Origin: Tardiphaga sp. vice304
Lineage (GTDB): Bacteria; Pseudomonadota; Alphaproteobacteria; Rhizobiales; Xanthobacteraceae
Direction of reading: 5' to 3'
DNA length: 64,000 bases
Assembly: GCF_007018905.1 (NCBI RefSeq)
Contig: NZ_CP041402.1
Coordinates: 2,220,001-2,284,000 of the forward strand
How positions within the stretch are numbered: the stretch's first letter is position 1; each line of letters starts with the position of its first letter. The translations under genes were made by a program, and so were the position numbers. Of the stretch, positions 31,152 through 40,536 are shown piece by piece. The notes beneath the pieces are model-generated. The model saw only the letters and a list, made by a program, of their open reading frames with translations. It was not told where the DNA came from and ran no database searches.

Positions 31152-32048
31152 CTATCCCGCGCGCCGCATCAAGAGGCTGCTCCAGCCCTCGATCTGCTGG
31201 TGCCGCAGCAGCACGATGTCGCGCGCGCGGTAGGCGGCGATCACGCTCATCGCCTGGTGCGGCAGCAGGCCGGATAGGATGATATGCGCCCGCGGCGCCA
31301 GATGCGCGGCCATCTGCGTCGCCATCTGCCGCAGCGGGTTGGCCAGAATGTTCGCCAGCACCAGATCGAACGGTGCGCGTTCGCCGAAAGCGGGCGAGGC
31401 GAAGCCGGTGGCGCAGACCGATTCCACGAGATTACCGACGCCGTTCAACCGCGCGTTCTCGCGCGCCACCAGCGCCGACACCGGATCGATGTCGGTCGCC
31501 AGCACCCGGCGCTTCAGCGCCTTGGCGGCGGCAATCGCCAGCACGCCGGTGCCGGAGCCGAGATCCAGCACCCGTTTCGGCGTCGCCGAGCGCAGCACGT
31601 GATCTAGAAACAGCAGGCAGCCGCGGGTGGTCCCGTGATGCCCGGTGCCGAACGCCAGCGCCGCCTCTATCTCGATGCCGAGCTTGTTCGGCGGCACGCG
31701 GTCGCGGTCGTGCTGGCCGTGAACGATGAAGCGCCCGGCATAGACCGGCGCCAGCCCCTGCAGGCTCTCGGCCACCCAGTCCTTGGCATCGACCGTGTCG
31801 AACAGAATGGAGCGCGCGACGTCGGCGTCGGCGGCCAGTGCCACGAGATCGCGGATCGCGTCCTCGTGCGGCGGCTCGGCGAAATGCACGCTGATATCCC
31901 AGCGCCCGTCCGGCCGCTCGAACGCGGCGATGGCCGCCTGGCCGTCGTCAAAGCTCTCATTGAGCAGATCGACGACCCGCTTTGCGGCGGCCTCGGTGCC
32001 GATCGCAAAGGTGGCGCGGGTGGTGGCGGGGGTGATGATGGCGGTCAT
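31152..32048 (-). CDS. prmA: Ribosomal protein L11 methyltransferase PrmA
   Basis: 298 residues from the ATG at 32048; a 12-codon upstream extension is less likely. The N-terminal substrate-recognition domain is followed by a class I methyltransferase fold: VPPNKLGIEIEAALAFGTG, the SAM loop VLDLGSGTGVLAIAA, and the catalytic-site LVLANILANPL. It methylates ribosomal protein L11. The gene stands alone on the minus strand, downstream of a region rich in DnaA-box-like sequences. Confidence 0.92.
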   Translation of the reverse strand: MTAIITPATTRATFAIGTEAAAKRVVDLLNESFDDGQAAIAAFERPDGRWDISVHFAEPPHEDAIRDLVALAADADVARSILFDTVDAKDWVAESLQGLAPVYAGRFIVHGQHDRDRVPPNKLGIEIEAALAFGTGHHGTTRGCLLFLDHVLRSATPKRVLDLGSGTGVLAIAAAKALKRRVLATDIDPVSALVARENARLNGVGNLVESVCATGFASPAFGERAPFDLVLANILANPLRQMATQMAAHLAPRAHIILSGLLPHQAMSVIAAYRARDIVLLRHQQIEGWSSLLMRRAG

Positions 32049-32076
32049 GTCAGTCCGGGCGGTCGTTGAAGGGTGT

Positions 32077-32210
32077 TCATCCACACGCCATCCAGGGCGT
32101 GGGCACAGATCTCTACCCGGCTTATGCCATGCTTATGCACCGGCTTGTGCAGGGATTTTGCACCGGTCCTGCACAGCGTTGCGCACCGGTTGTCCACCGG
32201 CTTTTCCACA
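32077..32210. other. Cluster of DnaA-box-like nonamers upstream of prmA
   Basis: One exact match to TTWTNCACA (ttttccaca at 32202-32210) is accompanied by near matches: tcatccaca (32077), ttatgcacc (32133), ttttgcacc (32156), ttgcgcacc (32179) and ttgtccacc (32190). Several share the extension gcaccgg. They are in one orientation within 134 bases. Whether DnaA binds here is untested. Confidence 0.35.
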
Positions 32211-32225
32211 AGGTGGCCCACAGCT

Positions 32226-32347
32226 GTCATTCCGGGGCGCGAGCGCACCAGCGCGAGCGAGCCCGGAACCTCGAGATGGGACGATGAACATGTCGGGATT
32301 CCGGGATGCATCGGCCGGCTACGCCGTCCGCTGCATCCCGGAATGAC
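32226..32347. repeat. 122-bp inverted doublet with 'gtcattccggg' ends, copy B
   Basis: It has the same length and ends as copy A at 14126: gtcattccggggcgcg at the left and cccggaatgac at the right, extended to gctgtcattccggg/cccggaatgacagc by flanking bases. The inner stem (cccggaacctcgagatg against catgtcgggattccggg) has a few mismatches, so this copy is more decayed. It lies between prmA and the oxidoreductase gene, nine bases from the latter's stop. Confidence 0.85.
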
Positions 32348-32356
32348 AGCAAAATT

Positions 32357-33988
32357 TCAGCAGCAGCCCGGCAATCCCCGGTCGAACAGCGCGCGGTGAT
32401 CGCGCAGGATGGCTTTCGCGGCGTTGTGGCCGGGGGCGCCGGTGACGCCGCCGCCGGGGTGGGCGCCGGAGCCGCAATGGTACAGGCCGCGCAGCGGCCC
32501 GCGGTAATCGGCGAAGCCGAGCATCGGGCGTGCCGAGAACAGCTGGTTGAGGCTGAGCGCGCCGTGGAAGATGTCGCCGCCGAGCAGGCCGAAATCGCGT
32601 TCCAGATCCAGCGGCGTCAGGATCTGGCGGCCGAGCACGCTCTGCGCAAAGCCCGGCGCGTAATTGTCCACGGTGGCGATCATCAGGTCGGCGACCTCGT
32701 CGCGATGCGTATCCCACGACGCGCCGTCCGGCAGTACCGGCGCGACGTGCTGGCAGAACAGGCTGGCGACATGCTGGCCGGGCGGGCATAGCGTGCGGTC
32801 GAGCGTGGACGGGATCAGCATCTCGACCACCGGCTGGCGGCTCCAGCCGTGCTGCTTCGCGTCCAGCCAGGCGCGGTCCATGTAGCCGAGGCTCGGCGCC
32901 AGGATGATGCCAGCGGTGAGATGGTCGCCGGTGCCGGGCAAAGCGGTGAAGGAGGGCAGGGCGGCGAGTGCCACGTTCATGCGAAAGGTGCCGGAGCCGT
33001 TGCGCCACTTGCCGATGCGATCGCGGAACGGTTTTGCCAGCGCGCCTTCCGGCATCAACTGCGTGTACAGCAGCTTCGGATTGACGTTGGAGGCGACATA
33101 TTTCGCGCGCAGGCTCTCGCCATTGTCGAGGATGACGCCGACCACGCGGTCGCCCTCGACCAGCACCTCGCGCACGCCGTTGTCGAGTTCAATCTCAACG
33201 CCATGCGACCGCGCCGCGGCCGCCATCGCCTGCGTGATCGCACCCATGCCGCCGATGGCGTGGCCCCAGACGCCCTTCTTGCCGTTCACCTCGCCAAAGG
33301 CGTGGTGCAGCATCACGTAAGCGGAGCCGGCGGCATATGGGCTGGCGTAGTTGCCAACGATGGCGTCGAAACCGAACAGCGCCTTGATCAGATCGCTCTC
33401 GAAAATGTCGTCGAGCATCTCGCCGGCCGACGCCGTGAACAGGTCGAGCAGCAGGCGCTGCTGATCCATCGAAAGCGCGCGCAGCAATTTGGCCGTGCCG
33501 AGCGCGTTGATGGCCTCCGAGATACCGTTCAGCCCGAAACCCTGCACCAGGTTCGGTGGCGCGCGCAGCACGAATTGCCGCAGCACGTCGGCGATCCGCT
33601 CCAGTTCGAGCGTGAAGGCATCGAGCCTTCCGGCGTCGCGCGGGCTGAGCTTTTCCAGCGAGGCCCGCGTGCGGCCCTCGCCGGTCAGCAGGAAGCTGCC
33701 GTCCGGCGCCGGCAGGAGATTCTGCGCCTTGCGTTCGACGATTCTTAGCCCGTGCTTGCGCAATTCGAGATCGGCGATGATTTTGGGATTGAGCAGGCTG
33801 ACTGTGTAGGCCGCGACCGAATTGCGGAACCCGGGATGAAACTCCTGCGTCACCGCAGCGCCGCCGACGACATGGCGGCGCTCGACCACCTTCACGCGCA
33901 GCCCGGCCATGCCGAGATAGGCCGCACAGGTCAGGCCGTTATGGCCGGCGCCGATGATCAGGACGTCGATGTCGGAGGCGTCAGACAT
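32357..33988 (-). CDS. Phytoene-desaturase-like FAD oxidoreductase
   Basis: 543 residues. The N-terminal dinucleotide motif IDVLIIGAGHNGLTCAAYLG with VKVVERRHVVGGAA marks a flavoprotein amine-oxidase/phytoene-desaturase-like enzyme. The C-terminal FAD motif LYHCGSGAHPGGGVTGAPGHNAA is intact. By eye it is nearest the PYROXD2-like branch (substrate unknown) rather than carotenoid CrtI, and no carotenoid genes lie nearby. No signal peptide. Stands alone and diverges from the next gene. Confidence 0.85.
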   Translation of the reverse strand: MSDASDIDVLIIGAGHNGLTCAAYLGMAGLRVKVVERRHVVGGAAVTQEFHPGFRNSVAAYTVSLLNPKIIADLELRKHGLRIVERKAQNLLPAPDGSFLLTGEGRTRASLEKLSPRDAGRLDAFTLELERIADVLRQFVLRAPPNLVQGFGLNGISEAINALGTAKLLRALSMDQQRLLLDLFTASAGEMLDDIFESDLIKALFGFDAIVGNYASPYAAGSAYVMLHHAFGEVNGKKGVWGHAIGGMGAITQAMAAAARSHGVEIELDNGVREVLVEGDRVVGVILDNGESLRAKYVASNVNPKLLYTQLMPEGALAKPFRDRIGKWRNGSGTFRMNVALAALPSFTALPGTGDHLTAGIILAPSLGYMDRAWLDAKQHGWSRQPVVEMLIPSTLDRTLCPPGQHVASLFCQHVAPVLPDGASWDTHRDEVADLMIATVDNYAPGFAQSVLGRQILTPLDLERDFGLLGGDIFHGALSLNQLFSARPMLGFADYRGPLRGLYHCGSGAHPGGGVTGAPGHNAAKAILRDHRALFDRGLPGCC

Positions 33989-34183
33989 GTCGCTGGCATT
34001 TCATCCAAGGTTCATCGGGCGGTCTTATCAGAGAGGCCAGCGTCCCGCACTAGGCTATCACGAGTTCGGTTCCTCACCGCCCCGCATTGCCCGCCGCGGT
34101 CAGCTATGCTCCATTCCGGCGCCGGCGCGCGATCTGCCGGATACCGAAGCCTCGGCGCCCGCCGACTCCAAGCCGGAGCTTTC

Positions 34184-36436
34184 ATGACGTCGCTGCCCGC
34201 TGCCCGCCATCGCCTGCTGCTGATCGTCTATACCGCCGCCATCTTCACCAGCGCGCTGCTGCTGTTCTCGGTGCAGCCGCTGTTCACCAAGATGGTGCTG
34301 CCGCGGCTCGGCGGCTCGCCGGCGGTGTGGTCGGTGGCGATGGTGTTCTTCCAGTCGCTGCTGCTCGGTGGCTACGCCTATGCGCACTATCTGATGCAGC
34401 TGCGCAGCCGGGTGATCCCGGTGGTGATCCATCTCGTGCTGCTGGTCATAGCTTTGCTGACGCTGCCGCTGTCAATCGCGTCGAGCTGGGGCGATCCGCC
34501 GGCCTCGGGCTATGCGTTCTGGCTGCTCGGCCTGTTCACGGTATCGATCGGCCTGCCGTTCTTCGCGCTCGCCGCCAACAACCCGCTGCTGCAGGCGTGG
34601 TTCGTGCGTACCGGCCATCCGCAGGGCCATGATCCGTATTTCCTCTATGCCTCCTCCAATATCGGCAGTTTCCTGGCGCTGCTGACCTATCCGGTGCTGC
34701 TGGAGCCGATGTTCTCGCTGCGCACGCAGAACCTGATCTGGACCGCCGGCTACGGCCTGCTGATCCTGCTGATCGCCGGCTGCGGCATGCTGCTGTTGAA
34801 ATCGCCCGTCTATGTGATGCCGGTGCCGGCCGAAGGCGAGAGCGAGGCGCCAGCGCCGTCGTGGGCGCTGCGGGCGCGCTGGATCTTCCTCGCCGCGGTG
34901 CCGTCGGGCCTGTTGATCGCCGTCACCGCGCACATCTCGACCGACATCGCGTCGGCGCCCTTGCTGTGGGTGATGCCGCTGTCGCTTTATCTGCTCACCT
35001 GGGTGCTGGTGTTCCAGTCGCGGCCGCTGCTGCCGCACTGGCTGATGCTGGTGGCGCAGCCGGTGGCGATTGCGGTGGTGATCGTGCTGCTGGCGATCGG
35101 CGGCGAGCAGAACCTGCTGCTGACGCTCGGCGGCAGTCTGCTGTGCTTCTTCGTCATCGCGATGGCCTGCCACGGCGAGCTCGCGCAAGCCCGGCCTGAC
35201 GCCAAATATCTCACCGGCTACTACGTCGCGCTGTCGTTCGGCGGCATGGTCGGCGGGCTGTTTGCCGGGCTGATCGCGCCGTTCAGTTTCTCCTGGATCG
35301 CCGAATATCCGATCCTGATCGCGCTTGCGGTGCTGTGCCGCCCGCCCGGCGGGGAGCGCTTTGCCAGGTATGGCGGCTGGTACTGGCCGTTGCTGGCGAT
35401 CGTGGCCGTTGCCCTGCTCGGTCCGGCATGGACCAGCGGTCCGATGTTTACCTGGATGGACGACAACCGCGTCAATATCATCAAGGGCCTCGCCATCGTC
35501 ATCATGTTGCTGGCGGTGCTGCTGAAGATCAACCGCATCCGGCTGCTGGCGATCGTGGTGCTGGCGCTGGTACTGATCCGCGCCTATCCCTCCGACGACG
35601 GCCGCGTCGAGACCGTGCGCAGCTTCTTCGGCGTGCACAAGATCGTGGTGACCACCAACAAGCAATATCACGTGCTGATGCACGGCACGACCATCCACGG
35701 CGCCGAGAAATTCCTCAACGACGACGGCACGCCGGTTACCGGCCGTCCCGAGCCGATCTCGTATTATTACAAGGACGGCGGCATCGGCACCGCCATCGCT
35801 GCGATGCGCGAGCGCAAGGGCGGCCCGCTCCGCGTCGGCGTGATCGGGCTGGGATCAGGCTCGCTGGCCTGCGCCGCACAGCCCGGCGAAGACTGGAAGT
35901 ATTTCGAGATCGACCAGACCATGGTCGATACGGCCCGGGACCCGAAGTACTTCACCTATATTTCGAAATGCGATCCCGACATGAAGCCGGTGATCGGCGA
36001 TGCCCGCCTGACCTTCGCGCGCGAGCCCGACGGCATTTACGACGTGATCATCGTCGATGCCTATTCGTCGGACGCCATACCGATCCATCTGGCGACCGAA
36101 GAGGCGATGGAGATCTACAAGACCAAGCTGGCGCCCGGTGGCGCGGTGGTGATGCACGTCTCCAACCGGCATCTCGAACTGGCCAGCGTGGTGGTCGGAA
36201 TCGCGGATGCCAACGACCTGAAGAGCTGGGTGTTCAACGAGGATTCCGGCCGCGACGCCGACTATATCTTCTCGACCAATGTGGTGATCTCGGCGCGCGC
36301 GGCCGACGACATCGGCCGCCTCGCGTCGTCGTCGAAATGGGTGCTCACCGAGCCGGACGACCATGAGCGGGTATGGACCGACGATTATTCCAACGTGCTC
36401 GGCGCGGTATGGCGGAGGTTGCGGGAGGGGGAGTAG
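34184..36436 (+). CDS. Membrane protein fused to a spermidine-synthase-like domain
   Basis: 750 residues from an ATG with GGAG at good spacing; a longer upstream frame overlaps the divergent gene and is rejected. Residues 1-440 contain about 12-14 hydrophobic segments resembling a carrier. Residues about 480-740 form a methyltransferase-like domain of the spermidine synthase type: RVGVIGLGSGSLACAA, YFEIDQTMVD, VIGDARLTFA and DVIIVDAYSSDAIPIHL. The aspartate after VD is kept; amine substrate and polyamine role are unproven. Such fusions are widespread but uncharacterised. Confidence 0.8.
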   Translation: MTSLPAARHRLLLIVYTAAIFTSALLLFSVQPLFTKMVLPRLGGSPAVWSVAMVFFQSLLLGGYAYAHYLMQLRSRVIPVVIHLVLLVIALLTLPLSIASSWGDPPASGYAFWLLGLFTVSIGLPFFALAANNPLLQAWFVRTGHPQGHDPYFLYASSNIGSFLALLTYPVLLEPMFSLRTQNLIWTAGYGLLILLIAGCGMLLLKSPVYVMPVPAEGESEAPAPSWALRARWIFLAAVPSGLLIAVTAHISTDIASAPLLWVMPLSLYLLTWVLVFQSRPLLPHWLMLVAQPVAIAVVIVLLAIGGEQNLLLTLGGSLLCFFVIAMACHGELAQARPDAKYLTGYYVALSFGGMVGGLFAGLIAPFSFSWIAEYPILIALAVLCRPPGGERFARYGGWYWPLLAIVAVALLGPAWTSGPMFTWMDDNRVNIIKGLAIVIMLLAVLLKINRIRLLAIVVLALVLIRAYPSDDGRVETVRSFFGVHKIVVTTNKQYHVLMHGTTIHGAEKFLNDDGTPVTGRPEPISYYYKDGGIGTAIAAMRERKGGPLRVGVIGLGSGSLACAAQPGEDWKYFEIDQTMVDTARDPKYFTYISKCDPDMKPVIGDARLTFAREPDGIYDVIIVDAYSSDAIPIHLATEEAMEIYKTKLAPGGAVVMHVSNRHLELASVVVGIADANDLKSWVFNEDSGRDADYIFSTNVVISARAADDIGRLASSSKWVLTEPDDHERVWTDDYSNVLGAVWRRLREGE

Positions 36437-36483
36437 GCGTGACGCCCTCGCGGTTATCGCCAGTAGCGCGCTCGCTAACCACC

Positions 36484-36600
36484 TGTCGTCCCCGCGAAAG
36501 CGGGTACCTATAGCCGCTGTAGGTAAAATGAAAACGCAGCTCTGCCCAGAGTTAACTATCAAATCGGAGGTTATGGGTCCCCGCTTTCGCGGGGACGACA
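36484..36600. repeat. 117-bp element with 21-bp perfect inverted ends, 'gtccccgcgaaagcggg' family
   Basis: tgtcgtccccgcgaaagcgg (36484 on, 21 bases) and its complement ending at 36600 are perfect inverted ends, and similarity extends inward for about ten more bases. The AT-richer core (about 36515-36570) encodes nothing. It has MITE-like geometry and belongs to a third palindromic family. Confidence 0.8.
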
Positions 36601-36664
36601 TGACGTGTTTGGCAACTGCCCGCGCGCCTCTCTTCGTCCGCGGAAGAGAGGCATCGAATCCGCC

Positions 36665-37465
36665 TCAGTCCTGATAGCCGCCGAACAGGCCGCGCGGCTG
36701 GTAGGGGCGCGGCGCGTAGTACTGTTGCTGCTGGTACTGCGGCTGCGCGTAGCCGCGGCTGGCGTAATATTGCTGGGTCTCGGCCTCGGTCATGCGACGA
36801 TAGCCGCGCGGCGCGGGGTAGCGCTGGTCAGAATTGCTGCCGTCGGCCGGATAGATGTAGCCATCGTCGGCGACCTGCGGTGCCGCTTGGCGGACGACGC
36901 GGCGGCCCGGCGCCGGCTGCGGCACCAGCTCGACCGGGTTGCCGGCGGCATCATAGGTCGGCTCGGCCGGGACGACCTGGCGGCGGGCGACGGCGGCGGG
37001 TTTGGCCGGACGCGGGTTGCGCGCCAGCGCGACCGTCGATGAACCGGTCAGCGTCACCGTGGTGTTGAGCACGCCGTCGGCCTTGACCATGGCAAACAAG
37101 GTTGCGGCGTTCTCACGCGACAGCCGCACGCAGCCGTGCGAGGCGGGGGTGCCCAGGCGGCTGACCGAGTCGGTGCCGTGAATGGCATGGCCGCGCTTGG
37201 TGAAGAAGACCGAATTCGGCATCGGCGCTTCGTCGAATTCCTTGGAGTAATGGTCTTCCTCCAGGCGGAAGGTCTGGAAACTGCCGTTGGGGGTCTCGTA
37301 AGCGGGCAGGCCGGACGACACCGGCCAGCGATATTTCTCGACGCCGTCCTGAACGACGGTCAATTGCTGGGCGTCCTTGTCGACGGTGATGGCGATCTTG
37401 GCCTGCGCCATGCTGCTGGCGGTGACGAGAGCGAGGCCGATCAAGCCCACATATAACGAACGCAT
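36665..37465 (-). CDS. Secreted L,D-transpeptidase (YkuD domain)
   Basis: 266 residues. A signal peptide ends near AQA22. The YkuD domain (about 24-150) has the full active-site block H93-A-I-H96-G-T and S109-H110-G-C112-V-R-L, with C112 the nucleophile. These enzymes form 3-3 peptidoglycan cross-links or attach proteins to the wall. Residues 165-266 form a low-complexity tail rich in Pro, Tyr and Gln, with YQQQQYY near the end. The gene stands alone on the minus strand. Confidence 0.92.
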   Translation of the reverse strand: MRSLYVGLIGLALVTASSMAQAKIAITVDKDAQQLTVVQDGVEKYRWPVSSGLPAYETPNGSFQTFRLEEDHYSKEFDEAPMPNSVFFTKRGHAIHGTDSVSRLGTPASHGCVRLSRENAATLFAMVKADGVLNTTVTLTGSSTVALARNPRPAKPAAVARRQVVPAEPTYDAAGNPVELVPQPAPGRRVVRQAAPQVADDGYIYPADGSNSDQRYPAPRGYRRMTEAETQQYYASRGYAQPQYQQQQYYAPRPYQPRGLFGGYQD

Positions 37466-37663
37466 TTACCTTGGCCTCCGGGCCATAACCTGTTGAATTG
37501 CCTGCCGTCCCGATCCCAATATGCCTATCGGCATCCCGGGTTTCCAGTGACACTTTCGTGCATCGTTAATCCCCGGGTTGGGCACCGACGGGGCGACAAG
37601 CGGGCGATATGCCGTGGCGACAAGCGCGGTTGCCTTAATTCACGCACTTTCAAGAATGGAATT

Positions 37664-37688
37664 GGAACCGGTTCCCCTGACGGACGTT
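37664..37688 (+). promoter_or_regulatory. EcfG-type promoter ahead of the Gly-rich secreted protein
   Basis: GGAAC (37664-37668) and CGTT (37685-37688) are separated by 16 bases, matching the GGAAC-N16/17-CGTT consensus of the alphaproteobacterial general stress sigma factor. The ATG at 37744 lies 55 bases downstream, a geometry nearly identical to the site at 30885. Confidence 0.6.
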
Positions 37689-37743
37689 TCCATCCTGCAA
37701 GACCAAACGGGCGGATCGCCGCCTCCCACAGGGACATTCTCAC

Positions 37744-38082
37744 ATGATGACCAAGACAGCCGTTCTGCCGATGCGTTCGTTCTCCGCCAAGTCGCGTCTC
37801 GCCGTGATGGTCGGCGCGCTGGCGCTGCTCGCCATGCCGCATTTCGCGCAGGCGCAGGGTGTTTTCCGCGGCGCCGAGCAGGGCGCCAATCAGGGCGTCC
37901 GTGACGGTAACCGCGCGGCTGGCCCGATCGGCGGCGCCGTGGGCGGCGCGGTCGGCCTCGGTGTCGGCGCAGCTGTCGGCGGCGTCAAGGGCGTGCTCGG
38001 CATTCCCGACCGCGGCTACGGTCGTGGCCGCGAGTGCCGTGGATATCGGGATCGCAAGGGCCACTTCCGTTGCTATCGCTAA
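37744..38082 (+). CDS. Small secreted glycine-rich protein
   Basis: 112 residues. A signal peptide (about 1-38, hydrophobic core VMVGALALLAMPHFAQAQ) precedes a mature part with a Gly/Ala/Val repeat, AAGPIGGAVGGAVGLGVGAA, that could insert in a membrane, and a basic Gly/Arg/Tyr-rich tail with two cysteines (ECRGYRDRKGHFRCYR). No enzymatic motif. Similar small proteins occur in Bradyrhizobium-type genomes; function unknown. Its EcfG-like promoter points to a stress role. A hairpin terminator follows 20 bases after the stop. Confidence 0.75.
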   Translation: MMTKTAVLPMRSFSAKSRLAVMVGALALLAMPHFAQAQGVFRGAEQGANQGVRDGNRAAGPIGGAVGGAVGLGVGAAVGGVKGVLGIPDRGYGRGRECRGYRDRKGHFRCYR

Positions 38083-38102
38083 ACTGACCAAAGCCTGAAA
38101 CG

Positions 38103-38131
38103 AAACGGCCCGGACATTGTCCGGGCCGTTT
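38103..38131. terminator. Hairpin between converging genes
   Basis: aaacggcccgga and tccgggccgttt form a perfect 12-bp stem around cattg. T's follow on the plus strand and the mirrored A's give T's on the minus strand, so it can end both the Gly-rich gene and the ABC transporter operon. Confidence 0.85.
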
Positions 38132-38142
38132 TGCATATGCGC

Positions 38143-38906
38143 TCAGTTTTTCAGCTTGTAGCCGGTCTTGAAGATCGACCACACGGTGACCATGCAGATC
38201 GCCAGGAACAGCAGGGTGATCGTCACGCTCCAGACCACGCTGACGTCGGAGATCTCGTAGAAGCTCCAGCGGAAACCGCTGATCAGGTAGACGACGGGGT
38301 TGAGCAGCGTGATGGTGCGCCAGCCCGACGGCAACATGCTCACCGAATAGAAGCTGCCGCCCAGAAATGTCAGCGGCGTCACCACCAGGAGCGGGATCGC
38401 CTGCAGCTTCTCGAAGCCGTCGGCCCAGATGCCGATGATGAAGCCGAACAGGCTGAACGTCACCGCCGTCAGCACCAGGAAGGTGATCATCCACCATGGA
38501 TGCAGGATGTGCAGCGGCACGAACAGCCCGGCGGTGGCCAGAATGATCAGGCCGAGCAGGATCGACTTAGTGGCGGCGGCGCCGACGTAGCCCAGCACGA
38601 CCTCGACATAAGACACCGGCGCCGACAGCAGTTCATAGATCGTGCCGGTGAATTTCGGAAAATAGATTCCGAACGAGGCGTTGGAAATGCTCTGCGTCAG
38701 AACCGACAGCATCACCAGGCCCGGCACGATGAAGGTGCCGTAGCTGACGCCTTCCACCGAGGTGATGCGCGAGCCGATCGCGGCGCCGAACACCACGAAA
38801 TACAGCGAGGTCGAGATCACCGGCGAGACGATGCTCTGCAGCACCGTGCGCCAGGTGCGCGCCATCTCGAACATGTAGATGGCTTTGACGGCCCGGAAAT
38901 TCATGC

Positions 38907-38910
<4 letters not shown>
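38143..38910 (-). CDS. ABC-2 type exporter permease (YadH-like)
   Basis: 255 residues with six hydrophobic segments and the ABC-2 permease pattern, including [21 protein letters not shown] before the last segments. Pairs with the ATPase gene whose TGA overlaps its ATG (38907-38910). Size and sequence character match E. coli YadH, whose substrate is unknown. Export of a lipid or drug is the family expectation. Confidence 0.88.
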
Positions 38911-39827
<917 letters not shown>

Positions 39828-39966
39828 GGGGGATTATGCTTGCGTTGAAGCGAAAGCCGGTCGGGCCAAGCCAGCACCACGAGGCGCGGAGGGCCGCGCC
39901 GGACGCGGATTGAGTACATGGGGACGACCATGCTGCAGCGCAATCGCAGGAGCGGCGATTTTGCAG

Positions 39967-40260
39967 CTATTCTGCGGCGTGCGCGCGAGGAGAGTAATCG
40001 ACCATCACGATAAACGCGTCCTGCGAGAGGTCGATGAAGTCCGGATCCTGGCGCAGTTCTTCGATGCTGCGCGGCTTTCTGAACTCAGTGGTGCCGTCAG
40101 GATTAGTCCAGTCTTCTGCGGCGAAGCTCAAAACGTCAGCCGCTTCCACCATGGCTTCTTCGAAGGTATCGGCCGCAGTGGTAACACCCGGAATATCGGG
40201 AAAGGATACGCCATAACAGCTGTCCTTATCTTTATGAATAAGGGCGATGTAGTATGTCAT
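39967..40260 (-). CDS. hicB: HicB-like antitoxin, short form, downstream copy
   Basis: 97 residues with the partial RNase-H fold of HicB: YYIALIHKDKDSCYGVSFPDIPGV opening, AADTFEEAMVEAADVL helix, and a final strand DAFIVMVDY. No C-terminal ribbon-helix-helix or helix-turn-helix is visible, whereas full HicB antitoxins are usually longer and bind DNA. It follows hicA by nine bases, the usual toxin-antitoxin order. Clearly paralogous to the HicB-like gene at 40537. Confidence 0.85.
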   Translation of the reverse strand: MTYYIALIHKDKDSCYGVSFPDIPGVTTAADTFEEAMVEAADVLSFAAEDWTNPDGTTEFRKPRSIEELRQDPDFIDLSQDAFIVMVDYSPRAHAAE

Positions 40261-40269
40261 CGCTATCTC

Positions 40270-40464
40270 CTAATCCCGCTGCCATCCGGCCTGTGTGTAA
40301 ATCGCCCTCGCCGTCCCGATCGGTATATCCCGTTTCGGGTGCGGAACGATCACTGTCCTGCTCGAGGCCGCATGCCTAAACTTGTGGTGCGATCCCTTAA
40401 CGCTAACCAGTGCGAAACCGTCACGCTGCAGACGCGGGATGATATCCCGACTGTCTCTCAACAT
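40270..40464 (-). CDS. hicA: HicA-type mRNA interferase toxin
   Basis: 64 residues from the ATG at 40464, preceded by GGCGGAGA; an upstream frame extension adds 20 atypical residues. It has the double-stranded-RNA-binding-like HicA fold with the active-site block VSVKGSHHKFRH (H26) and the closing pattern VPHPKRDIPIGTARAIYTQAGW. HicA cleaves mRNA until neutralised by HicB. It sits between two hicB paralogues on the same strand. Confidence 0.88.
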   Translation of the reverse strand: MLRDSRDIIPRLQRDGFALVSVKGSHHKFRHAASSRTVIVPHPKRDIPIGTARAIYTQAGWQRD

Positions 40465-40536
40465 AGCGTCTGTCTCCGCCAAAATTATAGGGCGGAAACT
40501 TGTAATTGCCAGTCCCACGGACAAACGAACTCCGGC

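Noticed and set aside
32077..32210. Possible chromosomal replication origin
   Set aside because: Only one exact DnaA box, no adjacent AT-rich unwinding region, and none of the usual origin-neighbouring genes; reported only as a DnaA-box-like cluster.
33752..34183. Upstream extension of the spermidine-synthase fusion
   Set aside because: The frame overlaps the divergent oxidoreductase gene, and the ATG at 34184 has a good ribosome site just before the first membrane segment.
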